A stretch of 64,000 nucleotides of DNA, taken from the NCBI GenBank assembly GCA_951828385.1, contig OX639973.1:1240001-1304000 (forward strand). Direction: 5' to 3'. The DNA comes from an uncultured Poribacteria bacterium. GTDB taxonomy: Bacteria; Poribacteria; WGA-4E; WGA-3G. The position numbers were made by a program, and so were the translations under genes. Positions 45,857 to 55,075 of the stretch are shown one piece after another. Under the pieces are notes generated by a model that saw only the letters and a list, made by a program, of their open reading frames with translations, was not told the DNA's origin and ran no database searches. Positions within the stretch are counted from its first letter, which is position 1, and the number at the start of each line of letters is the position of its first letter.

Positions 45857-47149
45857 TAAAATTACAAACTCCAATTGTTGATGTGCTTCACGTAACGCCG
45901 TTTCTACTGCTGCGGGTGTTTCGGCACGCGCAAAGATAAAACCGAGATACCGCGCACCCTCGGGTAACGGCACGACCTCTCCACCGATCGGGATTGTGAT
46001 GTTGACCTCTACAATTCCATCTACGTGATGTGCAGCAGTTTTGCCGCGGACTTCACCGAGAATACCAGCCTTCGGCACCGGAATCATCATCACACCCGCA
46101 GCCTGCTGCTCGCGTTGTAAGCCTTCCACAGGTTGCCCAATCGCATGTCGGATAACGAGTTCCTCCAACGACATTCCGGTTCCGAACCGTAAGGTCCTTG
46201 CACAGAGTCCACCAATCGTTCGCGCAGCAATTTCGATGAGATGCGCCCCGTTGTCGTTATAACGCAATTCAGCGTGGACGGGTCCATGTCGTAATCCTAA
46301 AGCATCGGCAGCTTCTGCTGTCGCGTTATGTAAGGCATCTTGGATATCCACCGACAAACGGGAAGGCGTAATATAGAGCGTCTCCTCAAAAAAAGGCCCC
46401 TCAAGTGGATCCGGTTTATCAAAGAGCGCGAGTGTCTTAAGTTCGCCCCCTATGAGGATTCCCTCCAGTGCCACCTCTATCCCCGGAATATAGTCCTCAA
46501 CGAGTAGATATTGTGAAACGTGTTCCTGTGAATCGGCCTCGGTGGCTGCCTGCAAAGTCCGTAGAAGTTTCGTTGTCCGCTGAAAGGCTTCAATAAATTC
46601 AGCAGGCGTATCTGCCCGGATAACTCCACGGCTTGCGGAGAGGGAGAGGGGTTTGATAACACACGGAAAACTGGCGTGTGTATCCGTGCCGTCCGGGTTG
46701 GGTGACCCAACCCCTACGATTTCAGTCGGGTCATCATAGATAGAAAAACGTTGATAAGCAGGCACCGGGACCCCATTTGCTGCCAATGTGTCGCGTAGGA
46801 GATATTTATTGCGCGTGGCTTTCGCTGAAGCGACAGGATTGTGTGGAAGCCCTAAAACCTCTGATGCAGTCGTGGCAAGCAGGGTTGTATCGTCATCAAC
46901 ACCGACGATTGCCGCAAGCGGGTATGTGTCGGCAAACTTAAGGATCGCTTGTGTTGCAATCGTTGGCGCGCTGAAATCAAGCACGAGGGTGTGGCGCGGC
47001 GAGAGGTCTGCTGTCGTTGCCGCTTCTTCTGAGGCGACAACGACCTCTACATCAAGTTTTGAGGCAGCTTCCAAGAAGTCGGTGGCTCGATATGTGCGTG
47101 TTGGTAGGAGCAGGAGGATCCGGGGTTTTTCTAACGGTTGCTGCTGCAT
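45836..47149 (-). CDS. ATP-grasp ligase-like protein
   Basis: 437 residues. An N-terminal Rossmann-like part (ILLLLPTRTYRATDFLEAASKLDVEVVVASEE, IVGVDDDTTLLATTASEVLGLPHNP) leads to an ATP-grasp domain: KATRNKYLLRDTLAANGVPVPAYQRF, FPCVIKPLSLSASRGVIRADT, LLVEDYIPGIEVALEGILI, HAELRYNDNGAHLIEIAARTIGG. The end resembles PurK/PurT or carnosine-synthase-type ligases. It joins a carboxylate and an amine with ATP. The substrates are not predictable. Residues ~145-154 (VGVGSPNPDG) and the last six (PCRRGL) come from repeat insertions. An intergenic repeat array separates it from the upstream aldolase-like gene. Confidence 0.85.
   Translation of the reverse strand: MQQQPLEKPRILLLLPTRTYRATDFLEAASKLDVEVVVASEEAATTADLSPRHTLVLDFSAPTIATQAILKFADTYPLAAIVGVDDDTTLLATTASEVLGLPHNPVASAKATRNKYLLRDTLAANGVPVPAYQRFSIYDDPTEIVGVGSPNPDGTDTHASFPCVIKPLSLSASRGVIRADTPAEFIEAFQRTTKLLRTLQAATEADSQEHVSQYLLVEDYIPGIEVALEGILIGGELKTLALFDKPDPLEGPFFEETLYITPSRLSVDIQDALHNATAEAADALGLRHGPVHAELRYNDNGAHLIEIAARTIGGLCARTLRFGTGMSLEELVIRHAIGQPVEGLQREQQAAGVMMIPVPKAGILGEVRGKTAAHHVDGIVEVNITIPIGGEVVPLPEGARYLGFIFARAETPAAVETALREAHQQLEFVILPCRRGL
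46689..46718. repeat. palindromic repeat inserted in phase in the ATP-grasp gene
   Basis: GGGTTGGGT-G-ACCCAACCC with CCCTACG after it: a shortened form of the CGTAGGGG element at 51145. It encodes the extra loop VGVGSPNPDG between the ATP-grasp subdomains. Confidence 0.75.
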
Positions 47150-47154
47150 TTAGA

Positions 47155-47336
47155 AACCTCCTGGGAACAGTTGTCAGTACGATTTTTCTGCGAAAAATCT
47201 TTCAGTCGTCAGTTGTCAGTACGGTTTTTTGAAAAAACCTTTCAGTTTGCCTCACAGTGAGAGTTAAGAGGTTTTCGTTTAACGAGCCCCTCTTGTAACT
47301 GATAACCGATAACTGAAAACCATTTCCTCTGACACC
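47155..47336. repeat. intergenic repeat array with two hairpins
   Basis: GATTTTTCTGCGAAAAATC (about 47183) and GGTTTTTTGAAAAAACC (about 47223), the module TTTGCCTCACAGTGAGAG and ACTGATAACCGATAACTGAAAACC. It lies between the aldolase-like and ATP-grasp genes (same strand). Confidence 0.7.
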
Positions 47337-47338
47337 TA

Positions 47339-48292
47339 TTAACGGGAACCTCGCAATAACTTCTGATACGATGCGTGTGCGTTCTGCGCGTCTTCCTCAC
47401 CATCAAGGACACGCCGCAGGCATTGCACAAAGCCGATCGGGTCATCTTCACCAAAGATGGTGCGTCCGAACAGGATCGCGCGTCCGCCGTTGCTGACAAC
47501 ATTGTGCGCCAAGGTAAATGTGCTGCGTGCATTTTGACGAGGACCGCCCAACGCACCGATTACGAGCGTCGTATCGAATTGGCACAACTCTGTCCAGACA
47601 TCAGCGGTCGTATAGGCGGTTTTAATAAAGCGCGGGCGTTGGTGTTTTCGGAGGTAACTCATCGTCCGAACGATAGAATCGGCGACATACATACCCCGTT
47701 TCTCCTCATCCATTCCGGGGAGTTTAACGTTCGGTAAAAAGACCTCTAAGAGGTGGTCAAACCCTTCGATTTCACCAACAACATGTGCGAACTGTACATA
47801 CGCCTGCAACATCCGCTCATCAGGGATCGGGTCGTTGTTGAGCGTAATGGAGTACAGCCCAAGGTTAACGCGACATTCCAGAGCAGGCCCGATGAGTGCT
47901 TCACAATAGCGTTGCATATCCTCTGGAAATACCGTCTGAAACGGCATTGACGGACTGGAAGTATAGACACCGAACCGCGGATTCCAGATAGCGGTTTCGG
48001 AGTTCATCCGGACGATTGGCGTAATCGGCGAGTTTTCAAAAAGGTTCTCTTCAAGGGCAAGCGTTTCTGCATCAGCGGGGGTCATCAGAAGTCCATCTAA
48101 TTGCCCATCAGCGACAAGGTCGCGTTGCAGTTGCAGAAACTCTGCATGTGTGCGGTAGTGAGGTTTTGGGTGCTGCACCTGTCCGAGCCCTTTAATCCCT
48201 GCGGATGCGAGTGGATCCGCAGCGAAAACCAGAATCGGGGTCTGTGCAAGCAATTCTGTATCAGCAAGTTTATCAAATATCCGGTTGCCCAT
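47339..48292 (-). CDS. class I aldolase-like protein (DhnA/LacD/DeoC type)
   Basis: 317 residues, TIM-barrel pattern. A Schiff-base type Lys lies in PRFIKTAYTTADVW. Phosphate-binding GALGGPRQ and GGRAILFGRTIFGEDDP follow, as in archaeal-type fructose-bisphosphate aldolases and LacD. The N-terminal part (ILVFAADPLASAGIKGLG, DGLLMTPADAETLALEE) has the DG-LL-TP block of this superfamily. Substrate unknown; it probably cleaves or forms a C-C bond in a phosphorylated sugar. Flanked on both sides by repeat arrays. Confidence 0.72.
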   Translation of the reverse strand: MGNRIFDKLADTELLAQTPILVFAADPLASAGIKGLGQVQHPKPHYRTHAEFLQLQRDLVADGQLDGLLMTPADAETLALEENLFENSPITPIVRMNSETAIWNPRFGVYTSSPSMPFQTVFPEDMQRYCEALIGPALECRVNLGLYSITLNNDPIPDERMLQAYVQFAHVVGEIEGFDHLLEVFLPNVKLPGMDEEKRGMYVADSIVRTMSYLRKHQRPRFIKTAYTTADVWTELCQFDTTLVIGALGGPRQNARSTFTLAHNVVSNGGRAILFGRTIFGEDDPIGFVQCLRRVLDGEEDAQNAHASYQKLLRGSR

Positions 48293-48304
48293 GTATGATT
48301 CATT

Positions 48305-48455
48305 CCTTGTAATTAGTTTTTAGTACGATTTTTCTGCGAAAAATCTTTCAGTACTCAGTTATCAGTTACAAGAGGTTTTTGATAATTCTAACATCTCCTG
48401 TGACTGATAACTGAAAGGATTTTTTGAAAAAAAAACCGTCCTGACGACTGATGAC
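48305..48455. repeat. intergenic repeat array with two hairpins
   Basis: GATTTTTCTGCGAAAAATC (about 48329) and a decayed GGATTTTTTGAAAAAAAAACC (about 48417) with CTCAGTTATCAG and ACTGATAACTGAAAG units. Confidence 0.7.
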
Positions 48456-48460
48456 TACTT

Positions 48461-51082
48461 TTAGAGTGTACTCGTTGGATCAATGTCTATCACAAATTCA
48501 ATAGCCTTCGATTTAATGATGGTTGGTGGTTCGTCAGCAAAACGCTTAAAGAGTTGCGCTATTTTTTCAGGATACGTACTCCGGAGCAAGAGATGCCACC
48601 GAAATTTCCCTTCAATTTTCGAGAGAGGTGCCGGTGCGGGCCCGAGGATCTCCACCGATGTTTCCTCCACTTCTGGAACCTGCGAAGCGGGTTCTCGGTC
48701 CGTCTGCCAAATTTCGAGTTGATCTCGCGCAGCATGGGCGGCATCAATGACCGCTTGTTCGTCTTTCCCTCGGAGCAAGAGGGTTGCGACATGCGCGAAG
48801 GGGGGATACCTTAACGCGCCCCGCGCGACGACCTCCTGCGCATAGAAGTCAAGATAATCATGCTTCTGTGCAGCCTCTATAGAGTAGTGCTCGGGCATAT
48901 AGGTTTGGATGACGACCATCCCTTCAAGGTCCGCGCGCCCGGAGCGTCCTGCGACCTGTGTGAGTAGACTAAACGTCTGTTCGCTCGCTCGGAAATCAGG
49001 AAGATTCAGGGCAGTATCCGCCGCGATAACCCCAACAAGTGTAACATTCGGGAAGTCCAATCCCTTTGATACCATCTGTGTACCTATCAGAATATCAATT
49101 TTCTGTTGCTCAAATTCCGCTAAAATTCGCTGATGTGCGTTTTTTCGCGCTGTTGAATCCGCATCAAACCGCTGTACACGCGCTTTCGGATACGATTTGT
49201 GTACCTCTTGCTCAACTGCCTCTGTGCCTGCGCCAAAAAAACGAATTGCCTCACTACTACACTGCGGACAGGCTTGTTGTGTCGGACGTTTGCTGCCACA
49301 ATGGTGGCAGACAAGCCGCTGCGTTTCACGGTGATACGTTAGCGAGATAGAGCAGTTGTCGCAGCGTTCGACATAGCCGCAGGTGCGGCAGAAGACATAA
49401 GTCGAATATCCACGCCGGTTAAGAAATAGAATAATTTGCTCTCGCCGCACCAGGCGTTCCTCAATAGAACTTCGGAGCAGCTCCGAGAAGATCGTACGGT
49501 TGCCCTTTTTGAATTCGTTTCGCATATCAACGATGTGAACATCGGGCATTTTTCTATCAAAAACACGGGCAGGCAGGTTTAGGAGCCGATAGCTCCCGTT
49601 TCGCGTCCGATGAAAACTTTCAAGGGAGGGGGTCGCGCTTCCCAGCAGAACCGGGCAGTTTGCGAGGGTCCCCCGTTTCTGTGCGACTTCCCGTGCATGG
49701 TAGCGGGGCGCAGTATCCGATTTATAGGAATCCGAATGCTCCTCATCTATAATCAGCATTCCAAGTTTTTGGACGGGCGCAAAGATAGCAGAACGCGGGC
49801 CGATGACAATATCGGCTTCCCCTTTTTGAATGCGATGCCACTGGTCATAGCGTTCGCCATCACTCAATCGACTATGGAGCAACGCGACGCGCGCGCCGAA
49901 TCGCCCCACAAATCGAGAGGCTGTCTGAGGCGTGAGCGAAATTTCTGGAACCAGTACAATAACCGATTTTCCACTCTCAAGAACGTCTGCCATCGCCTGC
50001 ATGTAGACCTCAGTTTTCCCGCTCCCGGTTACGCCGTGTAGTAAAAAAGTCAGCGGGTGTTTAGCCCCGTTGAAGGTATCGGGGTTAGAAATCCTGCCTA
50101 CGGTCTGCGATGCTGCGGAAGTCCCGCGATCACGATCATCGTGATCGCGGGCTTCCGTCAGTGCCTTTTGAATTTCAGCAAACGCTGTGGATTGCGCGGG
50201 ATTCAAGCGGAACGGTTGCGTCGGCGCGATAGATTCAGAGCTCAGTGGATTCCGCACCGTTTGTGCCCGTGTGATCTGTATAAACCCGCGTCTTTCAAGC
50301 GGACTTAACAGCGAAGCACTGGCATTTACCCGCCTCACTAAATCTGCTGTCGCTAATGGCGCACCTTCGTCGAGGAGGAGTTGCAGAATCTCCGCACGCT
50401 TGGTATCCGCGGCATGGCGGCGGTTCACTGGACGCTGCAGGGACGCTGCTTCGGAGCCGCCCGTGTCGTTCTTGAGTTGAACAATTTCCGCCTCAATATC
50501 AACATCCGGTAAAACTAATTGTGCGACGGTCGTTTCCTGCGTAGTGGCTTTCGGTTTATGGGTAACATTAGTCTCAACAACGCCTCTTTCGCGGAGTCTC
50601 CTAACTCTTGAACGGACATCTTGAGAGCTCAAACCCATTCGTCTGGCAAGCTGATTGAGAGAAAGTTCACCCTCTGCTTCCAAAAGTGCGACGATCTCTT
50701 TTTGGACTTTTCCGAGTGATCCTGAAAATTCGGGCAGGAGTCGGACCTGTTCCCTTTTCTGGGTCCGCACGGCGGCTGGCACTGCACAATAAAGGGCAAC
50801 ACCCCACGAACAGACGTAGTAATCCGCCATCCATTTCGTAAGGGCGAGCATATCCGGCGAGAACATCGGTGTTTCATCAAGGCATTCGGAAACATTCTTG
50901 ATGAGATTCGGAGCGAGGTCGGTTTCATTAACGCGTTCAACAACAACCCCTTCCTGTTTCGTTCTGCGAAACGGTGCTAAGACGCGGACTCCGGGTTGCA
51001 AAACCGTGTCCAGCTGCGGCGGCACGCCGTAGGTAAATACCTGATCTACTGATAACGGAAAAGCAACGTTTGCATAACGCAT
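48461..51082 (-). CDS. priA: primosomal protein N' (replication restart helicase PriA)
   Basis: 873 residues, longer than usual. The N-terminal 3'-end-binding domain is MRYANVAFPLSVDQVFTYGVP. The helicase core has HGVTGSGKTEVYM (Walker A), LIIDEEHSDSY (DEEH box), LLGSATPSLES and GTQMVSKGLDFPNV. The zinc domain has CRTCGYVERCDNCS and CHHCG...CPQCSS. It loads the replisome at stalled forks. A winged-helix-like insertion at ~130-180 (SLNQLARRMGLSSQDVRSRVRRL) and a repeat-derived insert at ~311-345 just before Walker A explain the extra length. The insert is in phase, so the gene is probably functional. Confidence 0.95.
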   Translation of the reverse strand: MRYANVAFPLSVDQVFTYGVPPQLDTVLQPGVRVLAPFRRTKQEGVVVERVNETDLAPNLIKNVSECLDETPMFSPDMLALTKWMADYYVCSWGVALYCAVPAAVRTQKREQVRLLPEFSGSLGKVQKEIVALLEAEGELSLNQLARRMGLSSQDVRSRVRRLRERGVVETNVTHKPKATTQETTVAQLVLPDVDIEAEIVQLKNDTGGSEAASLQRPVNRRHAADTKRAEILQLLLDEGAPLATADLVRRVNASASLLSPLERRGFIQITRAQTVRNPLSSESIAPTQPFRLNPAQSTAFAEIQKALTEARDHDDRDRGTSAASQTVGRISNPDTFNGAKHPLTFLLHGVTGSGKTEVYMQAMADVLESGKSVIVLVPEISLTPQTASRFVGRFGARVALLHSRLSDGERYDQWHRIQKGEADIVIGPRSAIFAPVQKLGMLIIDEEHSDSYKSDTAPRYHAREVAQKRGTLANCPVLLGSATPSLESFHRTRNGSYRLLNLPARVFDRKMPDVHIVDMRNEFKKGNRTIFSELLRSSIEERLVRREQIILFLNRRGYSTYVFCRTCGYVERCDNCSISLTYHRETQRLVCHHCGSKRPTQQACPQCSSEAIRFFGAGTEAVEQEVHKSYPKARVQRFDADSTARKNAHQRILAEFEQQKIDILIGTQMVSKGLDFPNVTLVGVIAADTALNLPDFRASEQTFSLLTQVAGRSGRADLEGMVVIQTYMPEHYSIEAAQKHDYLDFYAQEVVARGALRYPPFAHVATLLLRGKDEQAVIDAAHAARDQLEIWQTDREPASQVPEVEETSVEILGPAPAPLSKIEGKFRWHLLLRSTYPEKIAQLFKRFADEPPTIIKSKAIEFVIDIDPTSTL
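50075..50152. repeat. two repeat elements inserted in phase in priA
   Basis: 50075-50103 is a diverged GGGGTTA-AAATCC-GCCTACGG element. 50123-50151 is a perfect 29-nt palindrome, CCCGCGATCACGAT-C-ATCGTGATCGCGGG (14-bp arms). Together they encode DHDDRDRGTSAASQTVGRI of PriA. Confidence 0.85.
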
Positions 51083-51084
51083 AT

Positions 51085-51215
51085 TTTTTTATAGTTGTCA
51101 GTTTTCAGTACGATTTTTCTGCGAAAAATCTTTCAGTACTCAGTCGTAGGGGCGAGGGTGCCTCGTCCGCACGGGGTGGGCAACCCAACCCCTACGATAA
51201 CTAACAACTATTCCC
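51085..51215. repeat. intergenic repeats: hairpin plus CGTAGGGG element
   Basis: GATTTTTCTGCGAAAAATC (about 51112) next to the 52-bp palindromic element 51145-51196 (CGTAGGGGCGAGGGTGCC ... CAACCCAACCCCTACG). Confidence 0.8.
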
Positions 51216-51220
51216 TTATT

Positions 51221-51940
51221 TTACCCCTGCGCTAAAAATGCGAGCACCTTTTTTATGTCTTCCCACACATCGCGTTTGGCATTCGGGTTTCTGAGAAGGT
51301 ATGCGGGATGATAGGTCGGCATAATAACTGGCGGCTTTTTATGTGGAAGGACGCGCAGCCCGGCGACATTGCACTCATGGAATTCACCGCGAAGTTTTGT
51401 AATGCCTATCTTTGTATCAAGCAACATCCGTGCAGCAAAACTCCCAAGTGCCACAATCACCTTCGGTTGAATCAGTTCGATTTGGCGGATTAAATATGGA
51501 CTACAGGTTGCGACCTCGTCCACTTCCGGGTTTCTATTGCCGGGCGGACGGCATTTAAGTACATTGGCGATATAGACATCCGCACGCTTAAGTTCCATCC
51601 CCGACTCAATGATTTGCGTCAGCAATTGACCGGCTCGACCGACAAAAGGTTCCCCTTGCCGATCCTCGTCAGCCCCGGGGGCTTCACCGATGAACATAAG
51701 GTCAGCGTTCGTATTCCCGACCCCAAAAACGACGCTATTCCGTGTTTCGTGTAACGGACATTTGGTGCAATTCCCGGCATCTGTTGCCAATGCGGGTAGA
51801 TCGAAATCCGCATAGGGCGACTGCTGTTCAGGTTCGCGTAGTTCTGTTTCTATGAAGCCGAGTTTAAGTTGCTCTTCCATGTATTCCCTCACACTTGCAA
51901 CGAGTTCTATGTACTCTTTTCTGAAGTTGTCGGTACCCAT
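51221..51940 (-). CDS. family 4 type uracil-DNA glycosylase (iron-sulfur)
   Basis: 239 residues. Motif 1 is FIGEAPGADEDRQGEPFVGRAGQLL; motif 3 is MPTYHPAYLLRN. Iron-sulfur Cys ligands are in NCTKCPLHETR and NVLKCRPPGNRNP with a further Cys in EVATCSPYL, as in family 4 (UdgA-like) enzymes. It removes uracil from DNA in base-excision repair. The N-terminal ~50 residues are a helical extension. It lies upstream of priA on the same strand with repeats between. Confidence 0.92.
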   Translation of the reverse strand: MGTDNFRKEYIELVASVREYMEEQLKLGFIETELREPEQQSPYADFDLPALATDAGNCTKCPLHETRNSVVFGVGNTNADLMFIGEAPGADEDRQGEPFVGRAGQLLTQIIESGMELKRADVYIANVLKCRPPGNRNPEVDEVATCSPYLIRQIELIQPKVIVALGSFAARMLLDTKIGITKLRGEFHECNVAGLRVLPHKKPPVIMPTYHPAYLLRNPNAKRDVWEDIKKVLAFLAQG

Positions 51941-51944
51941 TTTA

Positions 51945-52148
51945 ACAGTCCCCAGTTGTCAGAGGAATGGTTATAAGTTAACAGTTATAAGAAAGAGGCG
52001 TTTGGATGTTCACACTCCTTCTTAACTTACCACTTATAACTTAGAACTAAAAGGTTTTTCAAAGAAAAACCGCACTGAAAACTTTAACCATCAACTGGTC
52101 TACAGATACTTTTGATAAAGCGCGAGTTGATGGTTAAAACGATTCCCC
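51945..52148. repeat. intergenic repeat array
   Basis: AGTTGTCAGAGGAATGGTTATAAGTTAACAG, then the hairpin GGTTTTTCAAAGAAAAACC (about 52051). A longer inverted pair, TTTAACCATCAACT (about 52084) with AGTTGATGGTTAAA (about 52125), could end the rseP transcript. Confidence 0.65.
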
Positions 52149-52151
52149 TGT

Positions 52152-53837
52152 TTAATTCCTGAGATCGGAAATCAGGGACGCGCCATCGAACCAAGTGATG
52201 TACAGGAAGAAGGCAATCAGAAGGAGAATGCTGACTTGTTGAACAATCTCTTGTGCCTTCCGAGGCATAGGCTTTCCACGAATTTTTTCAACGGCAAAGA
52301 AGAGCAGATGCCCGCCATCAGCAATCGGAATTGGTAACAGATTGACAATCGCGAGATTGATACTGATAAACCCTACAAAAAAGATGAGGCTGCTCAAACC
52401 GAGTCGGCTTAATTTGCCTGTCATGTAGGTAATACCGACGGGCCCGGCGAGGTGCTTCGGTGATACCTCTCCGCCTATCAACTGTTGTAGCGTTCTACCG
52501 ATAGCCGTAACGGTTAACCATGTGGCTTCAACCCCTTTCCCGAACCCAGTCAAAAGGTCATATTCCGGCACAGGTGCTGTTTTGGGATTCAATTGCATGC
52601 CGCTAAGGGAAGTCCGCCACATCAATCCGAACATGACTGCTTCTGGGGCCATCTCTGAACTGTGCGTTTCGCTTGAAAGGGTTACCTGTTTCAGGTCACC
52701 CTCGCGCATCAAGCCGATTTCAACAGGTTGGTCCGCCGCTGCCATGAGTTGCTCGTGAAGCGTCGTCTCGTGTATAGGTGCTCCGTTAAGTGTAAGCAGC
52801 ATATCTCCCTTCTGAATCCCTGCCTCTTCAGCGATGCTCTTTTCTTGAACATCTGCTAACACCTGCCAACTCACCGACAGTTGAAGCGTGAAGACCTCAT
52901 CACCTCGGCGAATGCCAAGCGTTAATGCCTCTCGATGCTCGTTAATGTTATTATAGAGTGCCTTATATTTCTCATAAATCCAGTCCGCTGAAGGGTGCCA
53001 CACGCCGTATCCGAAGTACGGGACACTATGTAGCCTCTCGCCGTTGATGCTTTCAATAATATCCCCGTCTTGGATGCCGGCTTGTGCTGCAAAGCTCCCT
53101 TTTTCAACATGGCTCACGATTGTTGTGTGTCCACTACCTACTCGAATTTCACCGGTATCACCTCTAACACTCGGTATTGCATCCGGTTTGACAGAGAGGG
53201 TTTGGTGGACACCATCTCGCTCTACAAGGAGCTCCAACGTTTTATTCGGACTCACGTAAACGCGTTTATGGAAGGTAGACCAATGAAGGATTGAGTCCCC
53301 GTTGATTGAAACAAGTCTGTCGCCGGGCATAATTCCGCCTGCAGCGCCAGGCCCATCGTCAGCGACCCACCCTACTTGAACCGCCTCCGCCTCACCGATC
53401 GGTCTGCCGGTAAAATTACTGATGACATTGGCAGTCCCTCTGTCAAGTCCAATTGCGAAGACAGCCCCATAGACCAAAACACCAAACAAAAGATTAATAG
53501 CGGGCCCCGCGGCAACAACAAACGCGCGGCTGCCGAGCGATGCACTCGCAAATTCGCCAGAGGCACCGGTCTGTTCGCTTGGATTCTCACCTTCCATCTG
53601 GACATAACCACCAAATGGGAATACGGAGATTTTATATTCCGTCTCACCTCGCTGAAACCCGACAATTTTTGGACCGAAACCGATGGAAAAAGTGTTCACC
53701 TTGATACCACACCGTTTCGCGGCATAAAAGTGGCCGAGTTCATGAATAAAAATAAGAAAACCGAGAGAAACAATTGCAAGAAACACCGTCCTGAAGTGCG
53801 GAAGGAAGGAGTTTATGAGATCAACCAAGAATTCCAT
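52152..53837 (-). CDS. rseP: site-2 protease RseP (regulated intramembrane proteolysis)
   Basis: 561 residues. First membrane helix with the zinc site His32-Glu33-x-x-His36 (FIHELGHFYAAKRCG). Two PDZ domains lie in the middle (PGAAGGIMPGDRLVSING... and EKGSFAAQAGIQDGDIIESING), with a third PDZ-like piece (IAEEAGIQKGDMLLTLNG). The second metal motif is NLLPIPIADGGHLLFF, and C-terminal helices follow. It cuts membrane-bound anti-sigma factors after a first cleavage. It overlaps the dxr stop region by 17 nt. The presence of a fused ECF sigma factor in this window (7285) makes a regulatory link worth testing, but this is only a guess. Confidence 0.94.
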   Translation of the reverse strand: MEFLVDLINSFLPHFRTVFLAIVSLGFLIFIHELGHFYAAKRCGIKVNTFSIGFGPKIVGFQRGETEYKISVFPFGGYVQMEGENPSEQTGASGEFASASLGSRAFVVAAGPAINLLFGVLVYGAVFAIGLDRGTANVISNFTGRPIGEAEAVQVGWVADDGPGAAGGIMPGDRLVSINGDSILHWSTFHKRVYVSPNKTLELLVERDGVHQTLSVKPDAIPSVRGDTGEIRVGSGHTTIVSHVEKGSFAAQAGIQDGDIIESINGERLHSVPYFGYGVWHPSADWIYEKYKALYNNINEHREALTLGIRRGDEVFTLQLSVSWQVLADVQEKSIAEEAGIQKGDMLLTLNGAPIHETTLHEQLMAAADQPVEIGLMREGDLKQVTLSSETHSSEMAPEAVMFGLMWRTSLSGMQLNPKTAPVPEYDLLTGFGKGVEATWLTVTAIGRTLQQLIGGEVSPKHLAGPVGITYMTGKLSRLGLSSLIFFVGFISINLAIVNLLPIPIADGGHLLFFAVEKIRGKPMPRKAQEIVQQVSILLLIAFFLYITWFDGASLISDLRN

Positions 53838-55017
53838 GTCTATTACCCTTTTTTGTGTGATTTTTTATGAGTGAACGTGCTGTTGATTTTGCCCACCGAT
53901 CTACCTCAAGGATATCGGTGAGTGTTGGCTCTGTAACGACTCTGTGCTTATCCATCACATGTCCGAGGATCGCGGGTATATCCATAAACCTAATGTCCGC
54001 GTTAAGAAACGCCTCTACAACCACTTCATCCGCGCTGCTCAGTACCACCGGGAGCGTGCCGCCAACGTCTGCGGCGGTGTACGCTAAGGAGAGACACGGA
54101 AACTTTTCAAAATCGACAGGTTCAAAGTGTAGTGTACGCGCCTCCTGTAGATCCAGACGTGGCACCGGTGCGGAGAGTCTACGCGGATAAGTTAAAGCGT
54201 ATTGAATCATAATACGCATATCTGTGGGACCTAACTGCGCGAGCGTAGAACCGTCTGCCCATTCTACCATAGAATGAACGATACTCTCCGGGTGGACAAC
54301 AATGTCAATTTTTGAGAGTTCTATATTAAACAACCATTTCGCTTCGATGACCTCCAGCCCTTTGTTCATCATCGTTGCGGAGTCAATCGTAATTTTCCGT
54401 CCCATCTTCCAATTCGGGTGCTGGAGCGCTTGTGCTGGCGTTACAGAATAGAGTTCTGCTTTCGGGACCTCTCGGAACGGTCCGCCAGAGGCGGTAATCA
54501 GGAGTCGATGGATGTCTGCCTGCCGGTCGCGTGTCCCCTCCAAACATTGGAAGATAGCGCTCATTTCGCCGTCTATCGGTATCAAGTTAACGCCATTTGC
54601 CTTAACCGCTGCGTTAACAAGTGCTCCGGCCATGACCATTACTTCTTTATTTACGAAAGCAATGTCTTTGCCAGCGTTGATCGCCGCCAAGGTCGGTAAC
54701 AAACCCGCACTCCCGCCCATGCCATCTAAGACTTGGGAGGCTTGCGGCAGTGTTGCTACAGCTTGAAGCCCTTCCGTCCCGGCAAGCACTTGTGTCCCAT
54801 TGATGTCCCGAATTCGTGCTCGGAGTATTCCCGCTGCAGTAGGTTCATTTACCGCCACTAACGCCGGACGATACCGCCGAACCTGTTGTTCAAGGGTATC
54901 AACGTCGCGGTTCGCTGCGAGACCGACGACTTTAAATTCATCGGCATGCGTTTCAACAACGCTGAGGGCGTTTTTCCCAATAGAACCTGTGCTACCGAGT
55001 ATGACGATATGCTTCAT
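53821..55017 (-). CDS. dxr: 1-deoxy-D-xylulose 5-phosphate reductoisomerase
   Basis: 398 residues. NADPH site ILGSTGSIGKNALSVV; LIPIDGEMSAIFQCL; ITASGGPFREVP; NWKMGRKITIDSATMMNKGLEVIEAKWLF; IVHPESIVHSMVEWADGS. First committed step of the MEP isoprenoid pathway. It belongs to the conserved block frr-cdsA-dxr-rseP. Its end overlaps the rseP start. Confidence 0.97.
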   Translation of the reverse strand: MKHIVILGSTGSIGKNALSVVETHADEFKVVGLAANRDVDTLEQQVRRYRPALVAVNEPTAAGILRARIRDINGTQVLAGTEGLQAVATLPQASQVLDGMGGSAGLLPTLAAINAGKDIAFVNKEVMVMAGALVNAAVKANGVNLIPIDGEMSAIFQCLEGTRDRQADIHRLLITASGGPFREVPKAELYSVTPAQALQHPNWKMGRKITIDSATMMNKGLEVIEAKWLFNIELSKIDIVVHPESIVHSMVEWADGSTLAQLGPTDMRIMIQYALTYPRRLSAPVPRLDLQEARTLHFEPVDFEKFPCLSLAYTAADVGGTLPVVLSSADEVVVEAFLNADIRFMDIPAILGHVMDKHRVVTEPTLTDILEVDRWAKSTARSLIKNHTKKGNRHGILG

Positions 55018-55027
55018 CTGTAATTTC

Positions 55028-55073
55028 TGAGGAACAGTTTTCAGTACGATTTTTCTGCGAAAAATCTTTCAAC
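55028..55073. repeat. GATTTTTC hairpin repeat between cdsA and dxr
   Basis: CAGTACGATTTTTCTGCGAAAAATCTTTCAACC (split by its 3-nt loop). The hairpin lies inside an operon, so it is not an efficient terminator or else dxr has its own promoter. Confidence 0.7.
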
Positions 55074-55075
55074 CA

